Of a DNA stretch of 64,000 bases, positions 37,101 through 47,592 are shown one piece after another (position 1 is the stretch's first letter; every line of letters starts with the position of its first letter). Made by a program: the position numbers and the translations under genes. The stretch is from NCBI GenBank assembly GCA_036346205.1, contig JARFJB010000379.1:2659501-2723500 (forward strand), written 5' to 3'. Source of the DNA: Vesta saturnalis (lineage: Eukaryota; Arthropoda; Insecta; Coleoptera; Lampyridae). Under the pieces are notes generated by a model that was not told where the DNA came from, did no database searches, and was given only the letters and a program-made list of their open reading frames with translations.

Positions 37101-38770
37101 CATAAAAGCGGCTGTGTCAATGATTACTGACACCTTTGTATTATTATATAATGATGCGCACAGACCTAAACACTAACAAAACCTATGTAGATTGTTATAA
37201 AACTACTAGATTTTCTTTAAGAAATGCAAAAGTTCATGAGAAACTAATAAACACCTTTTATAACGTCACCTCACAATGCTATTTGGGGAATTATTTAACA
37301 ATGTTGCCAGGACAGAGAAAAATAGAGCAGTGTCCTATATTTTAAATAGCAGATCTTAATATTTTGAATAATTTTGGAATTGTCCAATAATTATCACTTG
37401 GCCAATGACTATACCCTCTTCCCTATTGCTCAATTTTGTACACGAGTTCTTATAGTGACGTAATCAAAGCAATTCTTTCTGTTGTTTTTCTCTTATAAAA
37501 CTCCTATAAAACTATCATTACAGCAATAGTAGATTTGTTAGTTTATTTCGTCAAACACGGGCAACATTCTGCTTATTTTGTTATTATTAACGCTGTACTT
37601 AGGATAAACTTGTTCAACAAAACAAGAGGGCACAGCTCCAAACTTGGTGGACTCTGTTAGTTGATTTTGTACTTTGTACACTAGCGGCATAATTAGAATG
37701 GCGCATTTATGCATTACATATTGTAATGTCTTTCTTTAGCAAAACAACTAAATGTGTGTTGTTTTATTTCAAGTGATTAATTTCTGTTTTGTTTCAGTAC
37801 ACGTGTTTAGAATGTAATTTATTTGATGATGAGGATAAGAATCAATATCATTGTAGTGGATGTGGTATTTGTCGTATAGGTGGTGCAGATAGATTTTTTC
37901 ATTGTGAAAAATGCAATATGTGTTTACCAGTTCAATTAAAAAATGGCCATAAGGTATTAATATTTTTGTAATATAAAATTTAGCATTTAATTTGAAACTA
38001 CAGTGTGTAGAAAATGTATCTCGAGCCAACTGTCCGGTTTGTTTAGAAGATATTCATACTTCAAGAATTCCTTGTCACATCCCTGACTGTGGACATCTTT
38101 TACATCGCACATGTTTCGAACAATTGCTTCAATCAGGGCATTATGCATGTCCGATTTGTCAAACTTCCCTTATGGATATGACACAGCTTTGGAAATATCT
38201 TGATAACGAAGTTGCACATACACCTATGCCTCCTGAGTATAGTAATTATATGGCTGATATTTTATGTAAGGATTGTCATAAGGTAAGTGTTGTTACACTA
38301 TTTTTTTGTTATTATAATAATGCCTTATGTTTTAGGAAAGTACTGTAAAATTTCACGTAGTTGGATTAAAATGTACTCAATGTGGTTCCTATAATACCTG
38401 CCGCATTAAAGGCCCGCCATGTCCAATAGCAGGTAATGCATAATAATTTATGCTGTTACAAAATTAAATAGCTTTGCACATACCTTTCTGTTATAAAAAA
38501 TGAAGTGCATTTAAAGTTTGAAAAGTTTATTCCTTTTATAGTATGTACATTCAGCTTTATGTATGTCAGTAAAATTTAAGCATTTAGAGATAACATAGTC
38601 AAGCTTCTTAATTAGGAAATAACGACACTTTAAAATACACACCTACTGTTGTTTTGTACATGCTGAGTAATAGAAGACACAGTGGTTTAATGACACCAAT
38701 AAATTTACATTATGATGAATTTACACCTTTACCATTTCCTTATTTTACTTTAGGCCCACAGGATAATTAA
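28184..38770 (+). CDS. RCHY1: RCHY1/Pirh2 E3 ubiquitin ligase (6 exons)
   Basis: Exons: 28184-28273, 28482-28643, 37798-37953, 38004-38282, 38336-38432, 38754-38770, all with GT-AG junctions in frame. The predicted protein is about 267 residues, close to the 261 of human RCHY1. The order is: CHY zinc finger (GCAHYKRKSKF, TPCCNKVYTCRFCHD, CTLCETRQPVQ), CTCHY finger (YHCSGCGICRIGG, FHCEKCNMC), RING-H2 at about residues 146-188 (NCPVCLEDIHTS, CGHLLHRTC, CPICQ), and a C-terminal zinc ribbon (CKDC, KCTQC). In animals this ligase ubiquitinates p53 and other targets in nucleus and cytoplasm. All zinc ligands appear intact and no stop interrupts the frame. Intron 2 is about 9.15 kb and full of repeats; introns 3 and 4 are only 50 and 53 bp. 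If exon 5 is not spliced, the frame ends at 38443 instead. Confidence 0.93.
30735..31491 (-). mobile_element. tRNA-derived SINE with duplicated body
   Basis: The minus-strand head (31491-31421) has a polymerase III A box (TGGTAAAGTAGTGG) and B box (GGTTCGATTCC) in tRNA-like spacing and a TTAGCAT anticodon-like loop. The following body is present twice in direct orientation: about 31375-31208 and 31127-30937, period about 260-270 bp. Each copy carries CATGGTGTGC-TATACGCAGTG and the ATACATACATACATTACGTAT block. The head has no full acceptor-stem pairing, so it is not a working tRNA gene. Open frames through the region are shadows. Confidence 0.65.
32565..33255. repeat. Degenerate ~145-bp tandem repeat
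   Basis: At least four diverged units share the order GGAAAAACTTA-AATTTGAAAT-AGTAT, a CCATACCA/ATGCTA line, an ACTTGTTC/CCC line and CCCTTGTTTG. Starts are near 32565, 32700, 32820 and 33145. A GTTTCCG phrase near 33010-33060 links it to the repeat at 36.4 kb. Confidence 0.6.
33807..33842. repeat. 12-bp stem hairpin
   Basis: CCGTTTGAAGCG (33807-33818) and its exact inverse (33831-33842) around a 12-nt loop, just upstream of the YqaJ relic. Possibly the end of the mobile element that carried that gene. Confidence 0.6.
34360..35682 (+). pseudogene. YqaJ-type nuclease (viral recombinase family) relic
   Basis: The + strand inside RCHY1 intron 2. Upstream: LENNLRCGVYTAIKKRYA (about 34445), then NNNLVERYNSVVIKFFVGKR and SYQARCEASFLS. 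The nuclease domain starts with ERIKRITASNFGRICR (about 35225). It continues with FFVHPSIPFLGARPDGLVDE and GIVEIKSAMK, which give the D...ExK active-site residues, and ends with YYQVQGQLEVTGRSY and FVIWT. This is the YqaJ order, seen in many insect transposon-encoded proteins. Shifts near 34980-35200 and 35380 and stops break it. Which transposon class it came from is not shown by the sequence. Confidence 0.75.
35740..36830. repeat. Degenerate tandem repeats, ~75-bp and GTTTCCG-type units
   Basis: Units with TTTCA-ATCAACATCTTAGACTT, TTTAAATCTTGTTTCTATAT and AAGAT-CTTTTGAC recur from 35740 to about 36030 and again from 36590 to 36830. Between them, 36425-36530 repeats a GTTTCCG-GTGCCTTTTTGG phrase. 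Open frames across it (36243-36690) are repeat-derived. Confidence 0.6.
38433..38753 (+). other. RCHY1 terminal intron or 3' UTR
   Basis: The donor GTAATG directly follows exon 5. The acceptor at 38752-38753 (TTTTACTTTAG) opens a 17-nt exon giving Gly-Pro-Gln-Asp-Asn-stop. Without splicing, Gly-Asn-Ala-stop ends the protein at 38443. Confidence 0.5.
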
Positions 38771-38879
38771 GTTTATTTTGTACTTCCATATCTCCGATTG
38801 ATGGGAGGTACAGAAATAAGGTTTTATGTGAAAATGATTGAGAGACATTTTAAAATTCAAACATATAGGGTATTTCATA

Positions 38880-38881
<2 letters not shown>

Positions 38882-38940
<59 letters not shown>
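38882..38940. repeat. (TA)n microsatellite
   Basis: TA tract abutting the next foldback element. Confidence 0.95.
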
Positions 38941-38941
<1 letters not shown>

Positions 38942-40024
38942 CAGGGTTAGTCACGCTCGACGGGACGGAACCTAGCGGTAAAACGGTAAATCATATCAAA
39001 AATCGTTTGACACAAGTATGTAGGTCTATTTGGTCTACAAATTAAAATTAGTGTGGAATATACAGGGTTACTCAAAAAAAAGTTACATATCAAAGTTATG
39101 TTTTTTTAAATGGATCACCCTGTATTTTATTACTTTTTTGAATCCTACTTTAAAAAATAATATGTATTTATTCAAGTAACCTATACCTAAGTTTAATAGT
39201 TTTCGAGTTATTCAATTGTTTCTAAAAATGTATAGTAATTGAACTGTCTATCAGAATAATTACAATAGTAAAATAATATGCAGGGTGTTCCTAACTTCAA
39301 CTTTGATTTTCTCCAAGTATTTGGTGCTATTACTTTGTTATTTTAAATGGAACACCCTGTATTTTATTCCTTCATGAGAAGGGAAATTTAATACTCTTTT
39401 AAACTGATATAGGATTCCCTATCCCAATTTTCAGTATTTTCCGAGATATTTCCATTATTTTACCAGTATGCATAAATATTGATGGTTTTATAGTAAATAC
39501 TGGCAAGATGGCCTTGAAATATAAAACAAATAAATTGAAAATATTATAATTTTAGAAATTAAACAATAAAACGAATTAACATAATTACAACATTAAAAAT
39601 CACTCTACTAAACTCATTTTATAATAAATGTTCAATGTGATGTCCATTTTGTTGAATACACAGCATTATCCTCTTTTCAAATGAGCGTTTCACATTTCTG
39701 TTAAGTTGTAATTAATTTTTTTCAATTACTCTACATTTTTAGAAATAATTGAATAACTCGAAAACTATCAAACTTAGATATAGGGTTACTTAAATAAATA
39801 CATATTATTTTTTAAAGTAGGATTCAAAAAAGTAATAAAATACAGGGTGATCCATTTATAAAACATAACTTTGATATGTAACTTTTTTTTGAGTAACCTT
39901 GTATATTCCACACTAATTTTAATTTGTAGACGAAATAGACCTACATACTTGTGTCAAACGATTTTGTGATATCATTTACCGTTTTACCGCTAGGTTCCGT
40001 CCCGTTGAGGGTGACTAACCCTGT
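38941..40024. mobile_element. 1.08 kb foldback element with ~300-bp arms
   Basis: The left arm 38941-39245 (ACAGGGTTAGTCACGCTCGA start) and right arm about 39715-40024 are inverted copies over their whole length, with high identity. They share GGTTCCGTCCC, TTGTGTCAAACGATTTTG and AAACTATCAAACTTAG. There is no coding sequence. The centre contains a separate 79-bp hairpin unit (39281-39359). The right end is 7 bp from the next element. Confidence 0.85.
39281..39359. repeat. 79-bp hairpin unit, CAGGGTGTTC ends
   Basis: CAGGGTGTTC at one end and its exact inverse GAACACCCTG at the other. The right half (GTTATTTTAAATGGAACACCCTG) is similar to phrases near 39100, 39846 and 63824. Confidence 0.6.
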
Positions 40025-40668
40025 ATATATACAGTGACCGGCATAAAGTTGGATACAAATGAAAAAAAATTTTATTGTTCATTTCTCAGAAAATTTTATT
40101 CGTGTTAAAAGTGCCTGCTCGATCGCAAACCTAAAATAGACTTACAAAATTTGAATATCTCGTTTCTTATATGAGGGAGATTCAAAAATGTGAACGCAGC
40201 TCAAGAGTAAAGTACCCTTATTTTTCAAAATACACAAAAATATGATTTGAAGAAGTTGTTTAGAATTGAAAAGATATGTCAAATACGAAATTTCAGCCAG
40301 CTTCAAAATATTTACGTTTTTCCTTTTTTTTTCTACCACCCCTGCATTTTACGGGAAACAACATATTTCGGAGGTAAGTTATTATCTGATGCAACAACAA
40401 TACGCTAAAAAGCATAAGTGTTATTTGCCCCATAAGTAACAAATTAGGTTATTCACAATTATCTCTAAAAATACCTCAATTTTTGTATCCAATAGGGTAA
40501 ACTACATATTCCTTCAAGATTATACCTAATAAATATGAGGGAGTTATAGAGAACATCAAGTGACTTATATTTTATCAATAAATCCTTGTCCGCAAATGAA
40601 TAGAAATTGATTTCTTTATTTATAACCACAACTATGCCTCACAAGTACTCATTATTCCTTATTTTGCT

Positions 40669-41609
40669 TTGATATTTTGCAAAGTAGGCTTTGGAAAAAA
40701 ATTGATAATAGTCAACAATATCGTTTTGACATTTCCGAAATCGCTGTTAGTCTATGAAAAAGTTGAGATTGTTTTAGTGTATGGTGATAATTATCATACT
40801 TCTCGCGAGACTGCAGATATTTTTAATGCAAGACATACAGATAAAAGTATTAGTCATGCAACAGTTGCAAAAATAATAAAAAAAATTAGAGAAAATGGAT
40901 GTGTTGAAAATAAATATGAAACAGAACCCAGAAGAAATTTAACTGGCAATGATGACAATGTTATGAATGTTGTTCTATCTACTGTGGAGAATCCAAGGGC
41001 ATCGTTATCACAGCGTCAAGAAATTGCCGATGTTTCTGAGCGATTAATTAGAAGAATTATGCAATTAAATAAATTCAAGCCGTACAAACCCAAATTTATT
41101 CATACCCTTCAGGAAAGAGCCCCAGATGTAAGGTTAGAATTTTCTTTTTGGTTCCAAGGAGAAATAGAGAATGATGAATATTTTTCGGGAAGAATTCTTT
41201 ATTCTGACGAATACAGTTTTACATCAAATGGTATTGTAAATTATTTGGCTAATCTTCCTCTGAGAACCAGAATCAATATGTTTTTCCAACAAGATGGCGC
41301 ATCTATTCATTCAACGGTGACGGTAGAGTCATGGCTGGACCTAAAATTTCCTAATCGCTGATAGGACGATATTCCAACAATCTATGGCCTGCAGGATCGC
41401 CCAATATCACCCCAATGGACTTTTACGTATGGGGATATTTAAAGGAGAAAGTTTATAAACAGCGTCCATTCCGAGATATTCAACATTTGGAAAATACAAT
41501 TAGAAATTGTATTCGAATAGTAACCCCGCAAATATTGAGAAATGTACATCAAGAAATGCACAAACATACAATACTTTGCATAGAGAACGGTGGGCACCAC
41601 ATTGAATGA
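40669..41609 (+). pseudogene. Mariner-like transposase with internal deletion
   Basis: The + strand frame from about 40760: KVEIVLVYGDNYHTSRETA, ATVAKIIKKIRENGCV, LIRRIMQLNKFKPYKPKF, the first catalytic Asp in LYSDEYSFTSNGIVN, then directly YLANLPLRTRINMFFQQDGA (second Asp). About 60 residues normally between these two motifs are missing, at about 41235. After a stop at 41360 and a shift, SPQWTF/MDFYVWGYLKEKVYKQRP and the C-terminus (NGGHHIE) end at 41609. It cannot be active. Confidence 0.85.
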
Positions 41610-43469
41610 TTATGGTATAGGTAACTTTTTTTCACACTTTTGTTTTATGTTTGTATTCCATTATCAATTAATGTAGGTTATTCCCATATTTTGAATAAAA
41701 CTTCTTTATTGAAATTTGAAGATTCTTTTATTTATTATAACTCAACGTTTCAGAAAGATACATAAAGAGTTATTCCAAAATGTTAAAATTTAAATGTTTT
41801 GACGTTCTCTATAACCCCCTCACATTTGCTAGGAATATGTAGTTTCCCTCATTCGATGCAAAAATTGAGGTATTTTTAGGGATAATTGTGAATAACCTAA
41901 TTTACGACTTTGGGGCAAATAAAACTGATGCTTTTTAGCATATAGATATATATAGGTAGATATTTTATTCTTAACCAAGTGGTGTAGAAGTAAATACATT
42001 ATATAAAACACACATAAGAATATAGTACACAAAACATATTGAAGAATTATTATTAGAAGTAAATACATTATTTAACTCGCATAATAAAAACAAAATATAC
42101 AAACAGGTGATATAATGTTATGAGATGTGTCAAAAAACTCTTGAGTGGAGTAAAAAAAAAGCAAATGTTTCAAAATACTTACAAATTTTGTTTTTAAATG
42201 TTGACTTGGAGGCTTTTTTTATCTCATTTGATAAGTGGTTATACATCTGTATTGCCTGATTTTTTAAATATCTGTACACTATACTTGATTTTCTAGTCTC
42301 ATTTCTAATTTTGTTACGTGATCTGGTGTTATACGTATGAAAATCTCCATTTTGTTAGAATGAATTTATATTTGTATGTGCGAATATTAGGCATTCACAA
42401 ATAAATAAATTATACATGGTGTGAATATTTAGATTGATGAAATGAGAACGACATGATTCTCGTACACTGACACCGGCTAATATACAAATTGCCTTTTTCT
42501 GCAGCTTAAAAATCTCAGCAGCTAATTTCAAGTTGCCTCAGAAGAATAATCCATACCTCAGATGCGATTTAAAATAGGAATGGTATACTGTTTTTAATGT
42601 TACTGTGTAACCTAAATACTTTAATCGTCTCAAAGCAAATAAAACCTTGTTTAATTTTTGAGTTAGTTTTAAAATATGATCCTGCCACTTACAGTTGTAA
42701 TCAATGTACAGTCCTAAAATTTTACATGAATTTACAAAGGTTCCCAACCAACAGACTATTTAAAGGGATCTATTTATTTTGAAAAAGTAAAACGTTGGTT
42801 TTATCCAAATTGAGCACCATTTTATTTTCGTTAAACCAATGCTGTGCTTGAGACAGGGTTTCTGCTACATTAGATTTTAGGTTTTCCAGTGTACTCCCAG
42901 TTACTACAAAACTTGTGTCATCTGCATACATTGTTGTTTGGACAACCTAAAATAATGTTGTAGAATAGGTCATTTATAAAAATTACGAAAAGTACAGGCC
43001 CTAAAACAGATCCTTGAGGAGCTCCGCATACAACTGGTTCTGAACTTGATTTTAAATGAAGAGATTAAGTTATCATTTTTACGAACAATTTCTACATATT
43101 AAAGACGTGAGTAAAGGTAAAACTTGATTACATTTAAAACTGGTCCACGTATACCGTAGTGGGATAACCTATGTAATAAGATTTCATGGTCAGTCATATC
43201 AAATGCCTTTGACAAATCGCAATTGATGCTAGCAGCAGCGACGTCGGAAGTGGATAACAATTGGGGGGGCAAAAATCACCTACTTGATGTCTGATTTCCC
43301 ACGGAAATTATTTTATGCAAAATAGTGGGTATTTTTCAAAGTAAATTTAAGTAATAAATTACACGTGTCGGATGATGTGTAGTAATATTCAACTCGGACA
43401 TACAAGTAACAACAATTTCATTCTTATTTATTGTACTATTCTAACAAAAGTAAGTATAAAAAATCAAAA

Positions 43470-46400
43470 TTAAATATTTCCAAAAACTTTCCGTCTTTCC
43501 GCAGTTTTGCTAACAAACTCTTTCAATATGTCCTCTAGTTCTACACTTTTTGTAATTTCTGCATGCACATGCAGAAGAAGAAGATGTGTAAGTCGCTTTT
43601 GGGTTATAACTGACCTGAGGTACGTTTTTATGCGTCTTAGAGCGCTAAAGGACCTTTCGCATGATGTGGAAGTTGCTGGTACTGTTAATAATAAAATTAC
43701 AAGTTTTTCAACTTCACTCAGCATTCTTCGACAGTCTTCCGAAAGGACTCTAAGCACTGCTGCTACATCTCTGACGTTTTTGGGTATTTGGATATCTTGA
43801 AGTGCATTGGGACAGAGACGAAGCTGTGCCCCTAGCATATTAACGTCAAAATCTTCCAAGTGAACACCTAATGCATCCGAAAGAGGTTGAATTTCAAGGG
43901 CTTCAGAATTTTCCCATGGCGACAGAAGCACTTTCTCTAATTTAATTAGTTGCTCCATTCCTGGTTGGTGAAAACGCCGGTCTATCTCGCTTTTTAGCCA
44001 GTCCAAAACTGATATAAACTTAGCTCGAAGAGAGCTCTTTGGGTTTATCTGGACATGATCCGGGTTTGCTTGTGTTTCGAATCGTTTAGGAAGTCTTTTC
44101 ATTCTTGGAATGCGAGGCATTGCTAAATCAAGATCGATTCTTTCTTCTACCTCTTTCCATGCTTTATTAAATTCGCTCTCGCCCATTGCATTATAGGTGC
44201 TCCAAAGTGCCTTAGCAGCTTGTTTAGCACCTGTCGCCGTGAAATTTTCTCCTTGTAAAGCCTTAGCTAAAAGTTCTGCAGGTTCAAACACAACGATAGA
44301 TAATTTTAAGGCCAATAAAGTTTCAAATTGTCCCATTTTTGTTAGGTGTCCTCTCAGTGAGGATTTTTTCTCGTCGGTTAGTTTATTACTACTATCACTT
44401 AGGATTGCAGTCAACGTATCCATAACACGCATATAGTTATCATGAAACCTTCGCAGAGATTTTACTCGTACACACCATCGTGTAGGGCACAATGTAAGTA
44501 AGCGTGACCGCAAGTTGGATTCTTTTGCAGTAGGCGGTAAAACGATGTCTTCATACACTTTTTTCCTTTTTGAAGAATCAAGAATAGCATTGGAAACTTC
44601 TTTGACCATTGAAAGCGTGTCAGCAATAATCTCACACTGCTTTGCAATTTCTTGGAGAACGAGGTCCAATGAATGATTTGAGCAGTGCACAAATAAGGAT
44701 TTGGGCTGCTGATCGTTGATGCGTTTTTGAACCCCGTTTAAATTACCGGCCATAACACGAGCACCATCAAAACAATGTCCCCTCAGGTTATCTGTACTTA
44801 AACCATGCCGAATTACTGTGTCATTGAGTGCATTAAACAACGTTTCAGCTTTTCCATCTGCAGGGCAATATAAACCAACAAATGTTTCTTTAACCTCAAA
44901 AGATATCTTATCAACAGTACGAATACATGTTGAAAATTGTTCCTCTCCATTGACATCAGTAGTGCCATCGCCCATAATTGAAAAAAAAGGACTTTGTGCA
45001 ATTTCTTTTACAAGTTTTCGCTGCACGTTGTGAGCCAAGATCTCAATTATTTCATTTTGCACGTCGCCGCTCATCCATTTATCTCTCCGCTTTAACCAGT
45101 TGGTTAAGTCAGGTGACTCTAATGCCCGTTCTTCCAGTAACTGTGTGAGATTACCAGTATCATTGTCCTGACCGCGAAATGCTCGACCTGACCGGGCAAG
45201 GTAACGAATAGAACTAATTATTAGTTTAAGAGCAATACGTTCCGACTTTTGCTGATCAGCAAGCGATCTATCCAAAAGAGTTGCAACAGAAGTTCCTTTC
45301 CGTATATTAACTAAAAAATTAATTGACTCTTTATGATAGGTAGTAGCTTGATGGATTGTAAGTTTCTCTACAGCCTTTTTCCAATTTGAAAATCCAATAT
45401 TAATAAAAGCATTGCCTCTTTCGCTACTATGTTTTCCTAGCCGACGCGCGTGGGTGCAAGGAAAGCAAAGTACGTTGTCTTTTTCTGGTACATAGTGTAA
45501 CCATGGGAATTTTATAAACCAACTGTTGACAGCAGCGTTTTAATTTATCCCTTGGAAATTTAAAAGTTGATACTGGTATATTTTGCTCCAAAACAAAGGT
45601 CGTATCGGCTTCATTCGGCTCCTTTGGAACGGTACCGGCTTTTTCTCTACTGTCTAGTTGACATTGGATCCTTTCTTGGATCTTATTAAGTGAAGTGGAC
45701 TCAATATCGTAAGAAATAGTACTCGATGGGGCTTGGGTTGTGGCTACCACTGATCGCGATTCTAGAAAATGTAATCAAATATGTTGAAAACTGCAATTGC
45801 GACTCAAATTCAAAATGTACAAAAATAAGAGAATGTAAAAAAAATATAATACACCATTATCACACAATTAAAATACATATCTTTTAAATGATGTATGTGT
45901 ATATTTAAGTTATACAAGCTAAATGTTTCGATAATACTTACAGTTATCTTCGTCAGTACTTATTATTAACTTTCACAATTGTTAAAGATGTAAAAACAAT
46001 TTTGTGAAATTTGAAAAATTGAAAACACAAACATGAGCCTGCTATTTGCTAAACGTAAAAAGCCAACGATGAAATACAATTTTATTAAAGAATAACTAGA
46101 TCATTAATAGCCTACAATGATCAAAGGCTAACGGTCCTATCCAAAGAACAAATTAAAAAAAAATTAATAAAGTTATGATGTAAGTGTAAACTTGTGAAAA
46201 GCGTTAATTAGAAATTGATAAAAGCATTCACAAATCAATTAAAATGATCTTAAAGGTGGAATTAGGGCAGGTTATACTTTTTTATACTTATTGTTACAAT
46301 TTGAACCAGTTTCAATGAACCTATATTTGTATACTGTAAATTTGTACAAAATTTATTATCTTTTAAATAAAATTTTGTTTTACATTTATTCACTTAAAAT

Positions 46401-47092
46401 CTATGAATGAGTATTGTAAATAGTATATTAGATAACAAAGGATTGAAGTGACTCATTTAATCCCGCTAATAACGACTATTCAAGGGATTAAGGAACTTCA
46501 ATCCCGTGGTATCTACACTATTTTTTGCACTAATAATAGAAATAATTATATTATTTTCTGAAAATTAAGATATTACATCTATGATAAACATTATTAGAAA
46601 AGTCACTTTGACAAAGAAGCTACACTATTCAAGGCTAATCAAATTTATGAATTATTTTTTTTATTCACGAAGTGCAAAATATAATTTTTTTTGTTGAATA
46701 ATTTTACCTGTTTACCTTTATTCACCTACAAAACTTTGGAAGATAATATTACTACTGAGACTGACGAAGATAACTGTAAGTGTTATCAAACGTGTAGCTT
46801 GTATAACAATATAACATATACAAATATACCATTTAAAAAAACCCAAAAAAGATAAGTATTTTAATATGTACGAAAATAAAATTACGAAATACAAATACCA
46901 CATCTTTGAAATGACGTTAAAAATAAAAAAAAATTGATGAACACGGGACACCCCGTACCTACGTCCTACGCACGTACCTGGATCAGAATGAATTGTAAGC
47001 GGCTGCTGAGCAGACATGTTCTTAAAAAAATGAGTAATAGTCATTGGTTTTTTGCACTTTCTATCGTCGCTGAGATGTTGTTGCCGTTTCAT
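43470..47092 (-). CDS. hAT transposase, two exons, one frameshift
   Basis: Exon 1 (47092-46988) begins MKRQQHLSDDRKCKK. Exon 2 runs from 45761 to the stop at 43470. The junction CCAG/AATCGCG is in frame. Domains: TTF/BED-like zinc finger (KFPWLHYVPEKDNVLCFPC to TTYHKES), DUF4371 core with FSIMGDGTTD (first Asp) and RGHCFDGARVMAG (second Asp), HCSNHSLDLVL, and the hAT dimerisation region with PATSTSCERSFSALRRIKTY (Glu). A one-base frameshift lies near 45530, between KFPRDKLKRCCQQ and the SWFIKFPWLHY segment. Otherwise about 690 codons are open. It resembles the proteins annotated as zinc finger MYM-type 1-like or THAP/52 kDa repressor-like in insects. The small + strand frames across it are shadows. 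Confidence 0.88.
45905..45962 (-). ncRNA. Hammerhead ribozyme motif (Penelope-type)
   Basis: Minus strand: core CTGACGA (45956-45950), stem II GATAAC/ATTATC with a TGTAAGT loop and one mismatch, core GAAAC (45929-45925), and a downstream TTGTATAAC with a candidate GTA cleavage triplet. Confidence 0.55.
46757..46806 (+). ncRNA. Degenerate hammerhead motif (Penelope-type)
   Basis: Plus strand: CTGACGA (46761-46767), stem II GATAAC/GTTATC, then AAAC where GAAAC is needed. One core base is missing, so it should be inactive. Confidence 0.5.
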
Positions 47093-47567
47093 GTTGGCGC
47101 TTATTAAGTGTCGACTGTCGCTTAATATCAAATTCACTATTCCTTCAACTTGCGGATTTCCAGTCAACAGCACTGTCTATATCACTAATACAAATTATTA
47201 TTTAACAGCTAGGTACGCACAGCATAGAACAGAGTATAAGCGTTGAGAGTGAAACTGAAAGGGAATATTTTGCATTGCTTGTAAAAAAAAAATGGGGATT
47301 AGTAACCCGAAAAGATTAGTACTTAGTTTATGGTTTCTTAGAAACGATGAACAATCATAAAAATTCCTTTACCTGGTACATACCGTTCCTTATACTTTTA
47401 TTTTATGGTCTGCGTACGTCCGATTTGCACAACGTGGTTTATATCCTAGTCTAAGCACAGTTTCATAATCTTTTTCAGGGGCGTGTTTCTATTTTTATCG
47501 TTTACATTTATTGTATTTAATTTTTACTTTGCTTTTATTTACCCATTCTTAGTTCTCTATTATAAAA

Positions 47568-47592
47568 CAGGGGGGGCGACTCGCCCCCCCTG
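47568..47592. repeat. 25-bp GC-rich palindrome at hAT right end
   Basis: Twelve-base arms (CAGGGGGGGCGA) around a single C, 7 bp inside the right TIR. The left end has only a GGGGGGGC run. Confidence 0.9.

Larger units (their letters stand above)
28644..37797 (+). other. RCHY1 intron 2, repeat-filled
   Basis: It is flanked by a GTATGT donor and a TTTCTGTTTTGTTTCAG acceptor. It contains the SINE, tandem repeats and YqaJ relic listed separately. The stretches 28680-30730 and 36850-37790 show no recognisable gene. The phrase TCATTCGATTGT occurs in direct orientation at 29188 and 30053, bracketing about 870 bp of unknown sequence. Confidence 0.85.
45868..46870. mobile_element. Penelope-type inverted repeat in hAT intron
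   Basis: Segments 45868-45972 (minus) and 46735-46870 (plus) are inverted copies: each has a hammerhead core, an AGCTTGTATAAC line, and an ATACA-ACCATTTAAA to AAGTATTTTAAT tail. The same segment adjoins the Penelope-like reverse transcriptase at 58.97-59.09 kb. The intervening 760 bp has no coding sequence. Confidence 0.6.
45762..46987 (-). other. 1226-bp intron of the hAT transposase
   Basis: The donor GTACGT starts at 46987; the acceptor TTTTCTAG ends at 45762. The intron contains an inverted pair of Penelope-type segments with hammerhead cores. Confidence 0.8.

Noticed and set aside
43507..45033. Several + strand open frames inside the hAT
   Set aside because: Shadows of the 601-codon transposase frame on the other strand.
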